Source: Tanypteryx hageni (Eukaryota > Arthropoda > Insecta > Odonata > Petaluridae). From it: 64,000 nt of DNA. The notes below the pieces were generated by a model that saw nothing but the letters and a program-made list of their open reading frames with translations, was not told where the DNA came from and searched no databases. The stretch lies in assembly GCA_028673005.1 (NCBI GenBank), contig CM054115.1:59522907-59586906 (forward strand), given 5' to 3'. Positions 1 to 11,740 of this stretch are shown one piece after another (the stretch's first letter is position 1; every line of letters begins with the position of its first letter). Position numbers and translations under genes: made by a program.

Positions 1-900
1 CGCAAAGATAATTGGAACTGCGCCCTTTTCATTCCGCCGTTCGATCATGAATATTGAAAGCAGCCGCACACGTCTATTTTTATTTCCGATCCGCGTCTCG
101 TTTTTATTTCCGAAATTCACCGAAAGTCCATCTAGGAAAAAATGGTGCGATTTTCCCCGACATGGAGGTCTCATTGTGCTCGTCAAAAAAAATCGAAAAA
201 ATAACAAAAATCTTTTAATACAAAAATCCAAATTCGATAAGCATGCCGGTTTCAACGAGAGACGAATTGCACAGGCCATTAAAATATGCGTCGAGGCATT
301 CCGTTTTTTATTTTTTTTTTAACGGTTTATTTTCCAAAAAGAAATATATATATATATACTTCGGGGCAATGTGTTTCGGAATCCGAGGAACGAATTTTCA
401 TCTGGAACCTCTGCGAAAAAAATCTTTTTCGACGCAAAAAATATCCGCGCTAATGGTTAGTATGTTTTTTGTGAGTGCATGCATGACGGAGAGTGACTCG
501 AATATTGACCAATTTCCGAAACGAGTTTACCCACAGGCCATACTTGCGATTACCCTAATATTCCAGCCCCTCTCTTCCCCCCTTATCCCCTTCTCCTCGT
601 CAACAATCTCTGTCCATTCATCCTGTGTTACGTGGTCGCCGTAGCTACCTCGGCGGCCGCCGCCAAAGCATCAAGGGCTTTGGCAGCCACGCAAAGCAGA
701 ACCGACGGTCAATCCATTAGACCATCTTTATTTTCTCTCCGTCCGGTGGCCTAGAAAAATAATAGAAAAGCGCAACGGAGAGCGTCTGCAGGTCTCGTTT
801 TGCGAAAAGGTCGTCGGTAACTGTTTTGGGGCGGCGATGTTTTCGTCGCTTGTTTGTTTTTTTCGAGTTTAATGCTTTTTAAAATACTGCTCGTCTTTGG
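1..900. other. Slightly GC-richer non-repetitive segment, no gene recognised
   Basis: This stretch is less AT-rich than the following 3 kb and contains a short alanine-rich reading near 630-700 on the plus strand, with codons for AAAAKASRALAAT. That frame has no start codon after the stop near 506 and ends at about 753. A small hairpin (GCCAAAGC / GCTTTGGC) lies at about 661-686. An exon or regulatory segment is possible, but no splice or family evidence decides it. Confidence 0.4.
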
Positions 901-3900
901 CTATTCATCATGCCTAGCAGATGAAAAATAAGGAAAGGTGACCGTGGCATTTGTTATCATAAAGCTTCCTACGTTCCGTTTTCGATATATTATTTTCGAT
1001 TCGTGATTTTCCCTTTTTTGAACGGCTACATGAGCATAAATCTGCAATATCACCCACTTGGGAAAATAAACATGAAAAATAGACAATACTCCATATTTTA
1101 AAATTTATCGGTTTGCGAGATTGCTGCTTAAGTTCATAATGGCAAGTACACATTAAATGGAATTCGGATTTATATATATCAGTACTCATTCCAGATATAA
1201 AAGTATTTTTTTAATCATATGCTAGAGGTCAAATTATAAACCTATTATGTTTTACGCGTAGACAATGCAGTAAAATTTAAATGTATTATCCTCAACTGGA
1301 TGATCGCTTTTATTCTTCATGAAAGCATTAATCTTCTATCTATCAAACAAATGTTAGTTTTTTTCTACGATCTGCATAGTCACTGTTGCAGTATACATAT
1401 TATGTTTAGACACGAACATAGGTAATATACAGTTACGCTTTCTCGAATTGAAGAGGGAACCTTATATCTTCTTCAGCGTGGAGCTCTTTAAATGAAAGTC
1501 CAACGGATGCACTGATTTGAGGTTTTATGTGTTGCTTAGCGTTGATCAATGTAGAACGCAAAATCAGTTATATTTCGAATTACAGCCCGATATTTTCCCC
1601 GAATGATAAATCGCAGCTTATTTTAGAGGATATCTCGTAATTACTCAGAATATCATTTTCTTTCATTTTTATTATTCATTCTAACAAGTTCTTATTCTCT
1701 TTCTCTTTTGTTAATATTAAAACAATCAAGTATTTCCAGAATAAAATGTTGAATATTATATTGCTATATAGTTACATGTGCTTTATCGTTGGATTAGGAT
1801 AAACTAAAGGAAATATACAAAATATTATTGGCGAAGGAAACTCCCAATAATATACTTTCTGTAATGAAAAGTCTATTATGGGCATCATAGTATCATATTT
1901 CAGATTAACGTGGAACATATCATTGACATCCAAATTCGATTTCCCCATAAATGGACTATACGCTTTCAATCTCTCGAAATTACCATAACTACTGAATTTC
2001 TCACTTTTGCATTTGGAATGGTCGTCTGTCCCGTTTTTTTCCGATCCAGATCCGACGCCTATAGCCATTTAATACTCATCCTGTGTTATCTTTTAAATTT
2101 TAAATTTATTGCATCCGCTTTTTCGTACACACCTACCTCTTTAATCTCATTAGAGTGCATGTGCTATTGGTTTCAGTTTTCCATTACCCACGCCAAAACA
2201 CGGTTTGATTCTTGACCGTCATTTATTTTTTGTTTCCCGGAAAAAGTCCCGGCCTTTCTCACAGTATATTCCATTTTATCATTTCGCATGATTAATCCTT
2301 TTTAGCCCAATCGCTTTTATTGCTCCCTCTTCCATATCGATCTACCGGATCAATGAAAACATTGCATGGTTTATTAAGGGCTCGATTCGGTTATATTCCT
2401 GATGGACTTATCTTTGATATATCGCGGGTTCGAGGCAGAAAGAGAACTCTGGCTCTTTGGATCTTGCGTTATTTGGAGTTTCATTACGCTTAGCGAAATT
2501 GTATTTACCCACCTGTGATGTATTGCTGTGGGGATATTCAAGTAGTTGGGACGAAGTCTATTAACGTAATTGAAGTTGGAATACTACGTCGTTGCTGAGG
2601 GAGGATTTTATTGAGTTTTTATTTTAAGTAACTATCAATTTCAGTGACGCCCATATAATTCCTTCCTGTTTTAATGTATTTTTCTCTCAAATAATAAAGG
2701 AGTTCGTGTTCGATTCGGCAAATGCTCTCTTGAATTTATTCCGGTTAATGGATTTTCCAATTTTTTTTAAGGGGGAAAGTTTTACAAAACTTGACGATGA
2801 TGCATATTTCACTTAGCAGACTTAAATGCCAAAAAAGCACCATAGGAAATTCAATTCTTAGCACAATTATTATGGGCTAATAAATAAGATTCTCACTATA
2901 TATTTATGGAACGGTGAGCAATAAAATAATTTTGGATCATTTCGTTTTATATTCTACAAGCACTGATTTTAAAAATCTCGTTCTAGTCAATAAATAACTT
3001 AACATCCTTTTCAGACGTTTTAGATGAATATCAAACGGTAATATTTTAAAGATGATATACTTTCATGCGAATCTCTTGATTTATATTTTTTAATAGTTAT
3101 TTCAGGTATATAATTTTGATGAGCATCGTTCAAGTATATGATTGAATTGATTTGGCTATATGCATTTTACCATAATCATATATTAGAAAATATCTTTTTA
3201 ATTTGGATGAAATATTTATTCTGAATAGATTTTCCGTTATTGCTGTTTTTTGGGCATCAAAATCATAACGTCTAATTAATTACGGAAAATTCGCGAGCTG
3301 CGGTGAAGTTTAATGCCGAATCAAACTTCTATGCCCCTGCTCATTTTTTCTTCTCGTCTTTGTAAATTTTACACCGCTAAATTTTGCTGGGTGGCAACGT
3401 AGGAATGGCTGAGTTATAGAGTCGGATTTAATCAAGAGACTCTTTTCACTCGATTCTCACTCATAATTCTTTTTAAGGCGCTAAACAAATCCTTATTGTA
3501 TTTTAAAAATATCTCGCTTCCTTACTCTCCACCATTTATATGTATTACGAGTGGTCAGTCTCGATTTTGATCATCAATCATTCTTTACGCCACCGTCCTT
3601 CATAGAATCCTACGTCAATCGACTTAAGCAATCCTATCTCTCAAAATTCGTCGAGCCGTATTAAACGGCTCCAGTTTACCTCTCCGAAATTCGATATACA
3701 ACACTTTGCATCCCCCAAAAAACATAAAATAGTCGAATATGGTTTTCCGAGGTTAACTGAAGGATGCCGCTGCAAATTTATAGATGAGTCGTTTTTATAA
3801 AGATTACCAAGGCGATTTTGTTAGCAGAGATTAATATTTCATTTTTTCGCAATGGAAAGCTATCAGATAGTTTCGGATATCCGCGGATCGCTCGCTGGCT

Positions 3901-4171
3901 TGGTCGGGCAGTAAAAACTTTTTTGCGTTTTTAAAAATGCAACGTTCGTTATTTCAGCATGAAACCATTGCTCATCTCTGTTCCATATTACGCTACTGGT
4001 GCGAGGCAATTAAGCATTTAGAAATTCGAATCCTGTTGAATGACGTCGTTTTGAACTAATTATTTTGATGGAAGTGTCTTGTATTAGGAGTATACCTATA
4101 TTATAATGAATATTCCCATTTCTTTGTTACAAGAACTTACGATTAAATAAAGTATAGATCTAGGTATTAAT
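901..4171. other. AT-rich non-coding DNA, nothing recognised
   Basis: About 3.3 kb of AT-rich sequence with stops in all frames at short intervals. I saw no transposon ends, no long inverted or tandem repeats and no protein motif. It could be intergenic or intronic. Confidence 0.6.
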
Positions 4172-4180
4172 GTTGTAAGC
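4172..4180 (+). repeat. Left target-site duplication of fold-back element
   Basis: The 9-bp word GTTGTAAGC immediately precedes the left arm of the fold-back element and is repeated exactly at 6329-6337 after its right arm. A 9-bp duplication is typical of Mutator-like elements; other fold-back groups such as P-like elements make 8 bp. Confidence 0.85.
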
Positions 4181-4450
4181 GGTATCCGGAAAGTTTACCG
4201 CCAGCAATTCATCGACATCAATTCATCGCCAGCAATACAACGCCGCGGAAAATTTACCGACAGCAATTCATCGTCACGGAAAATTCACCACCAGCAATTT
4301 ATCGCTAAGGAAAATTCACCGCCACGGAAAATTCGTCGCCATGGGAAATTTATCGTCTTGTATGGATAATGTTGTTAACAAAGGCTGTATTAAAAATGCG
4401 TGTGCGGACTCTACGCCGACAGGAGAATATAAGGGTAAATAATCCAACTA
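4181..4450 (+). repeat. Left inverted arm of fold-back element
   Basis: The first about 190 bp are short degenerate repeats alternating ATTCATCG, ATTCACCG and TTTATCG cores separated by CCAGCA or CCACGGAAA. The remainder is non-repetitive and ends near ATAATCCAACTA. The same order is seen reversed at 6077-6328. Confidence 0.85.
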
Positions 4451-4957
4451 TTTTTCTTGTTGGTTAATTGTTGATTTAAAATTTAAAGCATAATTAATAT
4501 TTAAGTTATAAAATTCAGCCAAAACTATAAACTATTTTAAGCAAACTTTGTCCGTGTGCAAAAATACCAATGCGTGTATTTCCGTTGAAATCTTGAAGTA
4601 GATTTTTTCATGAAAGAATACATTCTCTATACTCCGTATGAAGCTAGTAAAAGATAAATATTTTTGAAATGGTATTCGCAATTCTCGGTTTTTAAGTGAA
4701 CAAATGGAAGTGTTCGAAATTTTATTCGGGAAATGTAAAAAAAATTATTTGTTAATATTTAAATACAAGAAGATCTATACAGGATTTGTATTGCCTGTTC
4801 CTCTAACATTTTTCAAATAAGGGCCACGGAAAGAAAAATATAGATCTCCTAATGTTGTTTAGTTACAATTGAGTATACAAAAATAACGTCCTTCATTACA
4901 TTCCCCTTCCTTTCCTCTCTATCCCCTACACCACTTTTTTTCCTACTTTTCCTGCAG

Positions 4958-5014
4958 ACTCTTAATTGTTGTTAAACTCCTAGTTGATAGATATCAATTT
5001 TGCCTATTTTTGAT
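4958..5014 (+). repeat. 57-bp direct repeat, left copy, flanking repeat A1
   Basis: This sequence, starting ACTCTTAATTGTTGTTAAA, is repeated with very few changes at 5754-5810, and its second half recurs a third time at about 5812-5840. The pair brackets the family A copy inside the fold-back element. It is too diverged and too far from the family A edge to be called a target duplication with confidence; a local duplication is the simplest reading. Confidence 0.7.
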
Positions 5015-5048
5015 CATACTATCTTTCTCTCCCTCACCATCCTTTTTT

Positions 5049-5745
5049 ACTTTCTCCATATAGGTAGTATAGGGAAAAGTATTGTATTCATGAGAATAAT
5101 AGTCTTTGAGATTTCATGGGAAATACATGTTTTGAGGTCCCATGAACACGTTTTGACCATTTTCTCGATGATGTCTGTGTGTGTATGCGATAGCTTTTTG
5201 TGGGTGCTATAACTCAAAAACTATTAATCAGATCAACGCAAAATTTTAGATTTAACATTTTTATATAAGCCACAAGAACTGATTAGTTTTAGGTAAAAAT
5301 CGATCAACCGGAAGTGGGTGTTTGCTCTTGTCACTTATCCGTTATTTAAAAATATTTCCTTCAATATTTGATAAATGTAAAAATGTATCGGAATAAAAGT
5401 TGTAGTAAATATACTTTGCTACAACCTTTGTTTGAAACATGTTACCATATAATGCATTGTTTAAGAGATATCTTATATTTTAGCTGCCACCGCCACGCCA
5501 CTTCGACTATTGTTAACAATTGACGCTTAGTTACATCTTAGTAACTCTCCAATTTCTTTTCTTAATTGTTGGAGCTTTGTGGCTATATCCAATATCAGAA
5601 GGCTATGGTTTGAGTTTATTTCTGTTCGTAGTCTAAAATTTTCTCGCAGTTTCTTAAAATATTTATTATTATCAAACCTATTTGGAATTTTTAGAAATAT
5701 TACAGATATGGAGAAAGTCATATGGTGGCCACATCAGATTTTTTT
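5049..5745. repeat. Interspersed repeat family A, copy 1
   Basis: This roughly 0.7-kb repeat shares long blocks with 13650-13865, 17757-17872 plus 18527-18590, and 31588-32240. Shared landmarks in order are a start like TACTTTCTCCATA, a block reading CCATTTTCTCGATGATG, a GTGGGTGCTATAACTCAA block, a block with CATCTTAGTAAC, and an end with ATTACAG and TATGGAGAAAGTCA. The beginning and end form a weak 13-24 bp inverted match, which would fit a non-autonomous DNA transposon. Similarity with copy 4 continues about 20 bp beyond that match (GGCCACATCAGATTTTT), which argues against it marking the true edge. No complete coding frame is present. Confidence 0.75.
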
Positions 5746-5753
5746 CTCTTTAT

Positions 5754-5840
5754 ACTCTTAATTGTTGTTAAATTCCTAGTTGATAGATATCAATATTGCC
5801 TATTTTTGATTCCTAGTTGATTGATATCAATATTACCTAT
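5754..5840 (+). repeat. 57-bp direct repeat, right copy plus partial third copy
   Basis: The segment 5754-5810 repeats 4958-5014. The sequence CCTAGTTGATTGATATCAAT from 5812 is a third, truncated copy. Confidence 0.7.
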
Positions 5841-6076
5841 GTGTAATTATAATTTCTTACACGTCCCCACCCTTTCTCCTCCCTCTACACACTTCTCTAT
5901 TTCTTTATAACATCCTCCTCCCGTTCCCCCTCCCTTACTCTTTGTTAACTTTTTCTGCATATCATTATTTTTAAAGTTCTCATTCGGTTGTCATAAACAA
6001 TTGGCATATTACTTGTAAATGTGGATTACTTCCATTTCGTGCCCGGTCAAAAAATGAATCCGTATTTATTATTTAT

Positions 6077-6328
6077 AGTTGAATTATTTGTTCTTATATT
6101 CTACTGCCGGCGTAGAGCCCGCACACGCATTTTTAATACAGCCTTTGTTAACAATATGATCCATACAAGGCGATAAATTTCCCATGGCGATGAATTTTCT
6201 GTGGCGGTGAATTGCTGGCGATGAATTTTTCTTGGCGATAAATTGCTGTCGTTGAATTTTCCGCGGCGTTACATTGATGGCGATGAATTAATGGCGATAA
6301 ATTGCTGACGGTGAATTTTCCTATACCC
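6077..6328 (-). repeat. Right inverted arm of fold-back element
   Basis: This is the reverse complement of the left arm with scattered substitutions: short AATTCATCGCCA-type repeats outermost, then the shared TCTACGCCGGCA block innermost. It is followed directly by the second GTTGTAAGC. Confidence 0.85.
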
Positions 6329-6337
6329 GTTGTAAGC
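6329..6337 (+). repeat. Right target-site duplication of fold-back element
   Basis: Exact copy of the 9-bp word at 4172-4180. Confidence 0.85.
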
Positions 6338-6588
6338 ACTCTAAAATTGTTATTTTGGTGTAATTAATTAATTCTAGTTTAATGATTGTTCAACACAATA
6401 AAATTCTTTAGCTAAGTTTGAAGAAAACGACATTAAAATTAAATAATATAATATATTACCTACTATTAGTTAATGAACTAAATAGCATTCACTTGATTAT
6501 TTTATAAGTAAATCCTCGCTTGCTCGTAAATATTAAACTCGATAAAGACCGAACAAGAAGGTATTGAGGGTGTGAAGAGAGAAGTACT

Positions 6589-7672
6589 TGTAACGCGAGA
6601 TGCATCATTGGGGCGGATCTGGTTAACGTAACGGTAATTAAGGATAATACACACGTCCATCAGCATACTACTAGTGTTGATGGCGAAGAGAAGAAATTAG
6701 TAAATGAATTAAAGCGACGGGCAGAAGAAAACTAGTATGCTCCACCGGTACTAGCAATTCATAAGGCTGTCGGAGAAGTGCAGGAAGAAGCTCTCCTCAT
6801 GTTGTCTGAAATGAATACTTTGAGGAGGCAGATTAACATAATGCAAACCGGAAACACCCCAGCAAATCCAACTACTTTAGCAAAAATCTAAATTCTCTAA
6901 ATCCACCAATTGACGATGACTGGTGAATGCATCGTAATGCATGATTCTGGTGCAGAGGATGAAGATTGAATGCTCATTTTTGCAACAATCGAAAACTCGA
7001 GATTTTTGGCTGCCAGCTCGATGTTTTTAGCGATGGCACATTCAAAACTTTGGTAATCCAATTTATTCAGTTATTCACGTCATACAGCAATTTTATGGGA
7101 CATGTTCTATCGCTTTCATCTCTATCAGAGAGTTGTTGATTTTGCTGTGCAAATAAATATAGACATCAATCCAACCACTAGCATGATGGATTTTTAACTA
7201 GCAAATATTAATGCTGTAAGGGAGGTATTCCCGCTTGCGAATGTGAATGGATATCTTTTTCATTTTTCCGATCAATCTGGCGCAAAAACGTGTCATTAGG
7301 CCTAAACAAGACCTTTGGTGTATGTCATCGAGGTGTTCGACTTCATTGCAGAAACCACTGGCAGAAACATGAATGAACTAATAGACTGCGTCGAAAGAAC
7401 GTTTGTAAGGTGTATGCGAGCTAGAGGTCGAAACCCCAGATTTGTGCCTAGTGTATGAAATGTCCACAATGCAGTTTTCAATGGGGAACAAAGACCTAAC
7501 AATGCTGCCAAAGGTTGGTTCAGTACATATCAGAAGATGATTATAGTGCACCATCCTTCCCTTTGGAAATTCAAAGAAGTGGTTAAGAAATAGCTACAGC
7601 AAATGAGCAAGTTATTACTCAACTTGTTGGGGGTCATACGCAGAAGCGACCAAGTGTTAATCTATGCTACGT
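6589..7672 (+). pseudogene. Mutator-like (MULE) transposase remnant
   Basis: Plus-strand readings in shifting frames give a recognisable Mutator-like transposase. It starts with a FLYWCH-type zinc-finger tail (CNARC, then VIKDNTHVHQH), continues with a helical segment (KLVNELKRRAEE, VQEEALLMLSEMNTLRRQ), and then shows the transposase core: FSDGTFKTL with the first catalytic Asp, INIDINPTTSMMDF with the second Asp region, and VREVFPLANVNG before the FHFS segment. The C-terminal part reads FDFIAETTGRNMNELIDCVE, RNPRFVPS, NNAAKGW and EQVITQLVGG. The copy is broken by many in-frame stops (one directly after MMDF) and by frameshifts near 7030 and 7150. It lies about 260 bp beyond the fold-back element, whose 9-bp duplication is also Mutator-like, but nothing shows that the two are one element. 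Terminal repeats of this copy were not found. Confidence 0.8.
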
Positions 7673-9500
7673 CACCGGCATATTTCTCAACTGGTTCTAA
7701 ATTATGTTGAATATAAAAAATAAAATAGCCTGTCTTCATATCACCTATAGGCTGAAAATGAATTCGGCTCCAGCTCGTAAAGAAGATGAATTTAAGGATT
7801 TAAATTATCTAAAATTTACAATAATTGTCTAATATTTTATCTCTCTCACTTTGATTGCCAATAAAATTCATACCTAAAGAAATCATAGTAATTTCATTCA
7901 GAACTTTATTAGTATATCATTTACACTAATTACCTACTCTTAGTAATTGACCGGCATAAGAAATTGGTTACGTAAATTGCATTTAAAGGCACCAACGTAT
8001 TGTTGGACTTATTCAATTATGGATCTTTTTATTTATGGATTATTTCGACTGAATATTGTGCGTTAATGGTTGGACCATTTCCATGTTTGTACATTTTATT
8101 TCTTGGAGACTTGATTTTGCGGACCTTTTGAATTGGACCAAATGTCCTATAATGCTTGATATTTATTGGAATACACCAGTTTTATTAGAAATAACCTTCT
8201 AATGAGGGTTGCTAATACAATATATTTAATAGACTCATATTTAACGATAGCAATATTTGCATGTGAGGTATAGGCATTTGTTAAGTTCAAATATTGTACG
8301 ATCCCTTCGAAATGATCTTTATTGCCGTCAAAATTATTGGTACCATTTGTCTTTCCCATAATAAATTATTTTCACGAATTCATTTTGAAGATCTAACACA
8401 AAATACTATTACGGAAACAGTGCAAGAAGGAATTATCGAGCTCAACTTAAAGATAAGGTCAAAACGAAATTTACAGCAGCCGTAAAGAAGTTTTTGAAAG
8501 TAGTTTAGCATTTCGGTGACCAAGCAGCCGACATCAGCGGTGAATAGGTTTTAGGAGCTACTATCACTACCAAAGAAGGCTGATTTATAGCCGAAATGGG
8601 CGTGTCTGGTTTTCGTGACATTTTCACGGCTATTGGAGAAACATAGTTTGTCAATTAATTCTCTAGGTATAATCTTTCCGGCTACCCCTGACTGAATATT
8701 CATTGGCACTCAGTAAAGCTTTATGAAAGTTTGTTTGAATCAAAACGATGTTCTCACAGATTACTCTCTATTTCTTTTTGCCGCAGATAAGCGAGCGTGC
8801 CCTTTCGTTTGAGACTAAAGATAGAATGGGGCTGAGATAAGAGAAGCGTGTCCAGTCCATTAAACTCGTTTTTTAACAACCAGCCCGGGTCCCTTAATTC
8901 CCCCGAGGATAGTACGAAGAGCAAATTGGGGTATGTGAGACGGAGAAGAGGCTCAGAAGGGAAGAAGCGAAAAGATGCGATTGCGATTAATGAAAGATGT
9001 GAAGAATGAGGGACGTGGTCGAATAGCGGAAAGGGGAGCGGTCTGAAGATGGACGGCCGATAAGTAGCACGCTGGAAAGCGAAAGTGAAATTAAAGGAGA
9101 ATGCAGCCCTTCGTTGAATTTCACAGTTTCGCTTCACACGTTTTAGGTTTAGCACGGTTTTCCTTTTGAGAAATACCTCGAATTGCACAGCCATCAATGT
9201 ATGTATTTCGCACGATTGGGAAACTATCTCCGAGCATTAAAATCGTGAAATATGTATTTGAGTTCGACTCGAGAGATTGTAAGAAAGGACAAAGGTAATC
9301 GATAAAAGATGCGCGTTTATCGGTTACCTAATATGTTTAATAATATTCTTTACAGTATTCCCCGATGAATATTTTATTTATATCCTAACAAATAAATGAT
9401 AATATTTCTGGGGGTTTCTGTTTGTCATTGTTGGAATTCATTTAGAAATGGAATATATTCACTGTACCTGAACTTAGGTTTTTGAATAGATAAATAGAAA
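7673..9500. other. AT-rich non-coding DNA, nothing recognised
   Basis: Mixed unique-looking sequence. The part from about 8750 to 9200 is less AT-rich and has a 147-codon minus-strand open frame without any recognisable motif. No repeat boundary or RNA gene was identified. Confidence 0.5.
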
Positions 9501-9507
9501 AATTTGG

Positions 9508-10100
9508 AGGGAGCTAGTGAGAGAGAGATATACTAGAGGAAGAAAGAGGTAGAGAGGAAGAAATTGAGATAGGGAGAGGAATGAAGGAAGAGGGAGAGAA
9601 ATGGAGGGAGGAAAGAGGAAGATAAGGGAGAGGTGAACATAGATACAAAAATAGGCAGTTTAAGAAAGGAAGAAGAGAGTTAGGGAAAGAGAATGAGATA
9701 GATAACAAAAAAAAACGAAACAAGGAGAAGGATAAAGAGAATGAAAATGAAAGAAAGAGAAAAAGAGAGAAGATAAATTGAATGATACGAGTGGAGATTG
9801 ACAGAAGGATCTGAGTGAAAGTAACGTAAAACAAAGGTGAGAAGAAGAGGAGAGGCGTGACCGAAAGGGAAAGGACACTGAAAGAGCGGGATGATATACT
9901 GCATAAATGGAAGAGAGCCGCTAGGGAAGGGGGCGTGAAAGATAAAGGTTCCACATAAGATGGAGGTTTTGTAGGATCAGAGAAGGCTGTAGGGAATGAG
10001 TTTCAAGAGACGTATTTGGAAAGAGAATGGGAGCAGGGCATAAAGAGGAGAGAGAGAGAGTCAGAGAGGGAGGGAAGAGGTCATGGTCGAGGGAACGATA
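9508..10100 (-). repeat. Polypurine (G+A) tract
   Basis: About 600 bp dominated by GAGAGA, GGAAGA and AAAGAGA words on the plus strand. Stop codons become rare on the complementary strand, which explains overlapping minus-strand frames rich in Ser, Leu and Phe; I do not treat these as genes. Such tracts can form triplex DNA. Confidence 0.85.
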
Positions 10101-11329
10101 TAGGGAGGGACGGGGCAGAAGGGCGGATAGAAGCGGTAAGAGTCGCTGACGGGGCAGATCTACAGCACTTTCGAGCCTTCCCACACTTCGCTGCCCATCT
10201 CACCCCTCTTTCCATCTTCCCGTATCCAGCCCCCTCTTTCTCCCCGCCTCTTCACATCCCTTCTCCGCTGACCCACAGTGAAATCTTTCCATCCATCTTC
10301 ATGCTGCCGTGATGGGCGGACGCGCTTTGGCGCTAAACTTCCGTCCTCCCCTATCGTCTGCTCCGGTTCATTGTTTATGTGCGCAGAGTTTTTAAATGCG
10401 GTTTTTTCTTTATCGTAGATAGCCCATCTGTTGTCCGTCCATTTATTTCGTTAGAATAATGTATCTCGGCATCGCGTATCCCCAGATTTTTTCCATTTTT
10501 ATTTTAAAGTTTATGGTTAAAGAGTTCCAGTATGGGATTTTCTTCGTATAAAGGTCTTGGTGGATGAAACCACATTCACTTTTACATTCTACGATATGTT
10601 ATATCCTCGTGTTATTATGTAAGAATTTAATCGTTTTGTCAAAATATATTTATGATGCAATGGTTTATTTTTTCGTCCAATCTCTTAAATTGCAAGATGT
10701 GTATCATGGTGAAATATTGATGGAATCTTGCAATTTTGTAACTCGGAATAACGAATTGAAGATTTTAATGGTTACGGATTTTTTGGACAAGCTTGATTAC
10801 ATGCCATGCAATTGGAATATGTCTTCCGTTAAAATCTGAAAATAATTAGTATAAAGTTGTTATATACTTAAAATAATATATTTTATGCTGCGTAATTTGT
10901 AATAAAATTCCGATTAATTTGATTTGGTTGGGTATAATTCAAATGAAAACATTAATAGGCTTTTAACAATAAACCACAGTCTTTCTTATTAGACAAGATT
11001 CAGTTTTGGAATTTCGCGTTTGCTTTCCGTATCAAGCTGATAATAACAACCGGTGATAATGAGTGGCATCATACGATTATTAGTAGTAACACTATGTCAA
11101 AAAGTAAGATAAAGCCTCCAAATGGAAGGTATTAACGACTCATCAAATACTGTTCACGTAGGATTTTTGGGTCATCGCCTCGAATCATTTACCCACGATG
11201 TCCCAATCACCGAACTCGTTAAAGGTTTCCATCAATTAAAAACATTCGATTAAAAACACTGCAATTGTCTCGCATACGTCGTTTATTTTTCCCGCGAAAA
11301 GTGCACTACCGATGCGTCCCAGGGTTCTT
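10101..11329. other. Mixed non-coding DNA, nothing recognised
   Basis: A short GC-richer transition at about 10100-10420, then AT-rich sequence. A 91-codon plus-strand frame at 10564-10839 has no recognisable motif and ordinary AT-rich composition. Confidence 0.5.
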
Positions 11330-11740
11330 TCTTTTTCCTCTCCATCTCTCCAAACATTCCGCGCCATATCTCTATCTATTTTCGTTACTCCTCTCTTTCC
11401 CCTACCTCCCCTCCCCCCTCTTCGCCACCCCTTCAATCTGGCGTTTCCTCTATCACTTCCCATTTAAAAACCTCCCGAGCTCTCAATCAATCACTAACAG
11501 CCCTGCATCCCAAACCATCAATCTTCCGATTCACTCTGCGATCTTATTCGCCTCTTTTTTCCCTTTTCCGCTCTTTTCCTCTCTCTCTCTCCCCCTCCCC
11601 ATCCCACTCTCTTCTCCTCCCCCCCTATATTTCCTTTAATTTCCTCCCGATTCCCCTTCTCTCTATTTCCCTTTCCTCTATTTCCATTCCCCGCCTTTTT
11701 TCTTTTACTATAGCTTCTCCCGCCAAACTATCTCGCCCTA
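11330..11740 (+). repeat. Polypyrimidine (C+T) tract
   Basis: Dense CTCTCT, CCCTCC and TTTCC words. The apparent plus-strand 124-codon frame is a by-product of the lack of A-containing stop codons. Confidence 0.85.

Larger units (their letters stand above)
4181..6328. mobile_element. Fold-back transposon with long repeat-built inverted arms
   Basis: The element is about 2.15 kb. Its left arm (about 4181-4450) and right arm (about 6077-6328) are inverted copies of each other. The outer part of each arm is a run of 14-16 bp degenerate repeats of the type AATTCATCGCCAGC or GGAAAATTCACCGCCA; the inner part carries a shared non-repetitive block (GTGTGCGG..TCTACGCCG). The termini align as GGTATCCGGAAAG and GGGTATAGGAAAA with a one-base offset. 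Exact 9-bp duplications flank it. No transposase frame is visible inside, so it is non-autonomous. The centre holds a copy of interspersed repeat A and 57-bp direct repeats. The duplication length suggests Mutator-like mobilisation, but superfamily assignment is an inference. Confidence 0.85.

Noticed and set aside
5049..5719. Repeat A as a defined miniature element with 13-bp inverted ends
   Set aside because: Copy 4 and copy 1 stay similar about 20 bp beyond the proposed right end, so these ends are probably not the borders.
9514..9954. 146-codon minus-strand open frame with membrane-like composition
   Set aside because: It is the complement of a G+A tract; apparent hydrophobicity comes from TTT, CTC and TCT codons.
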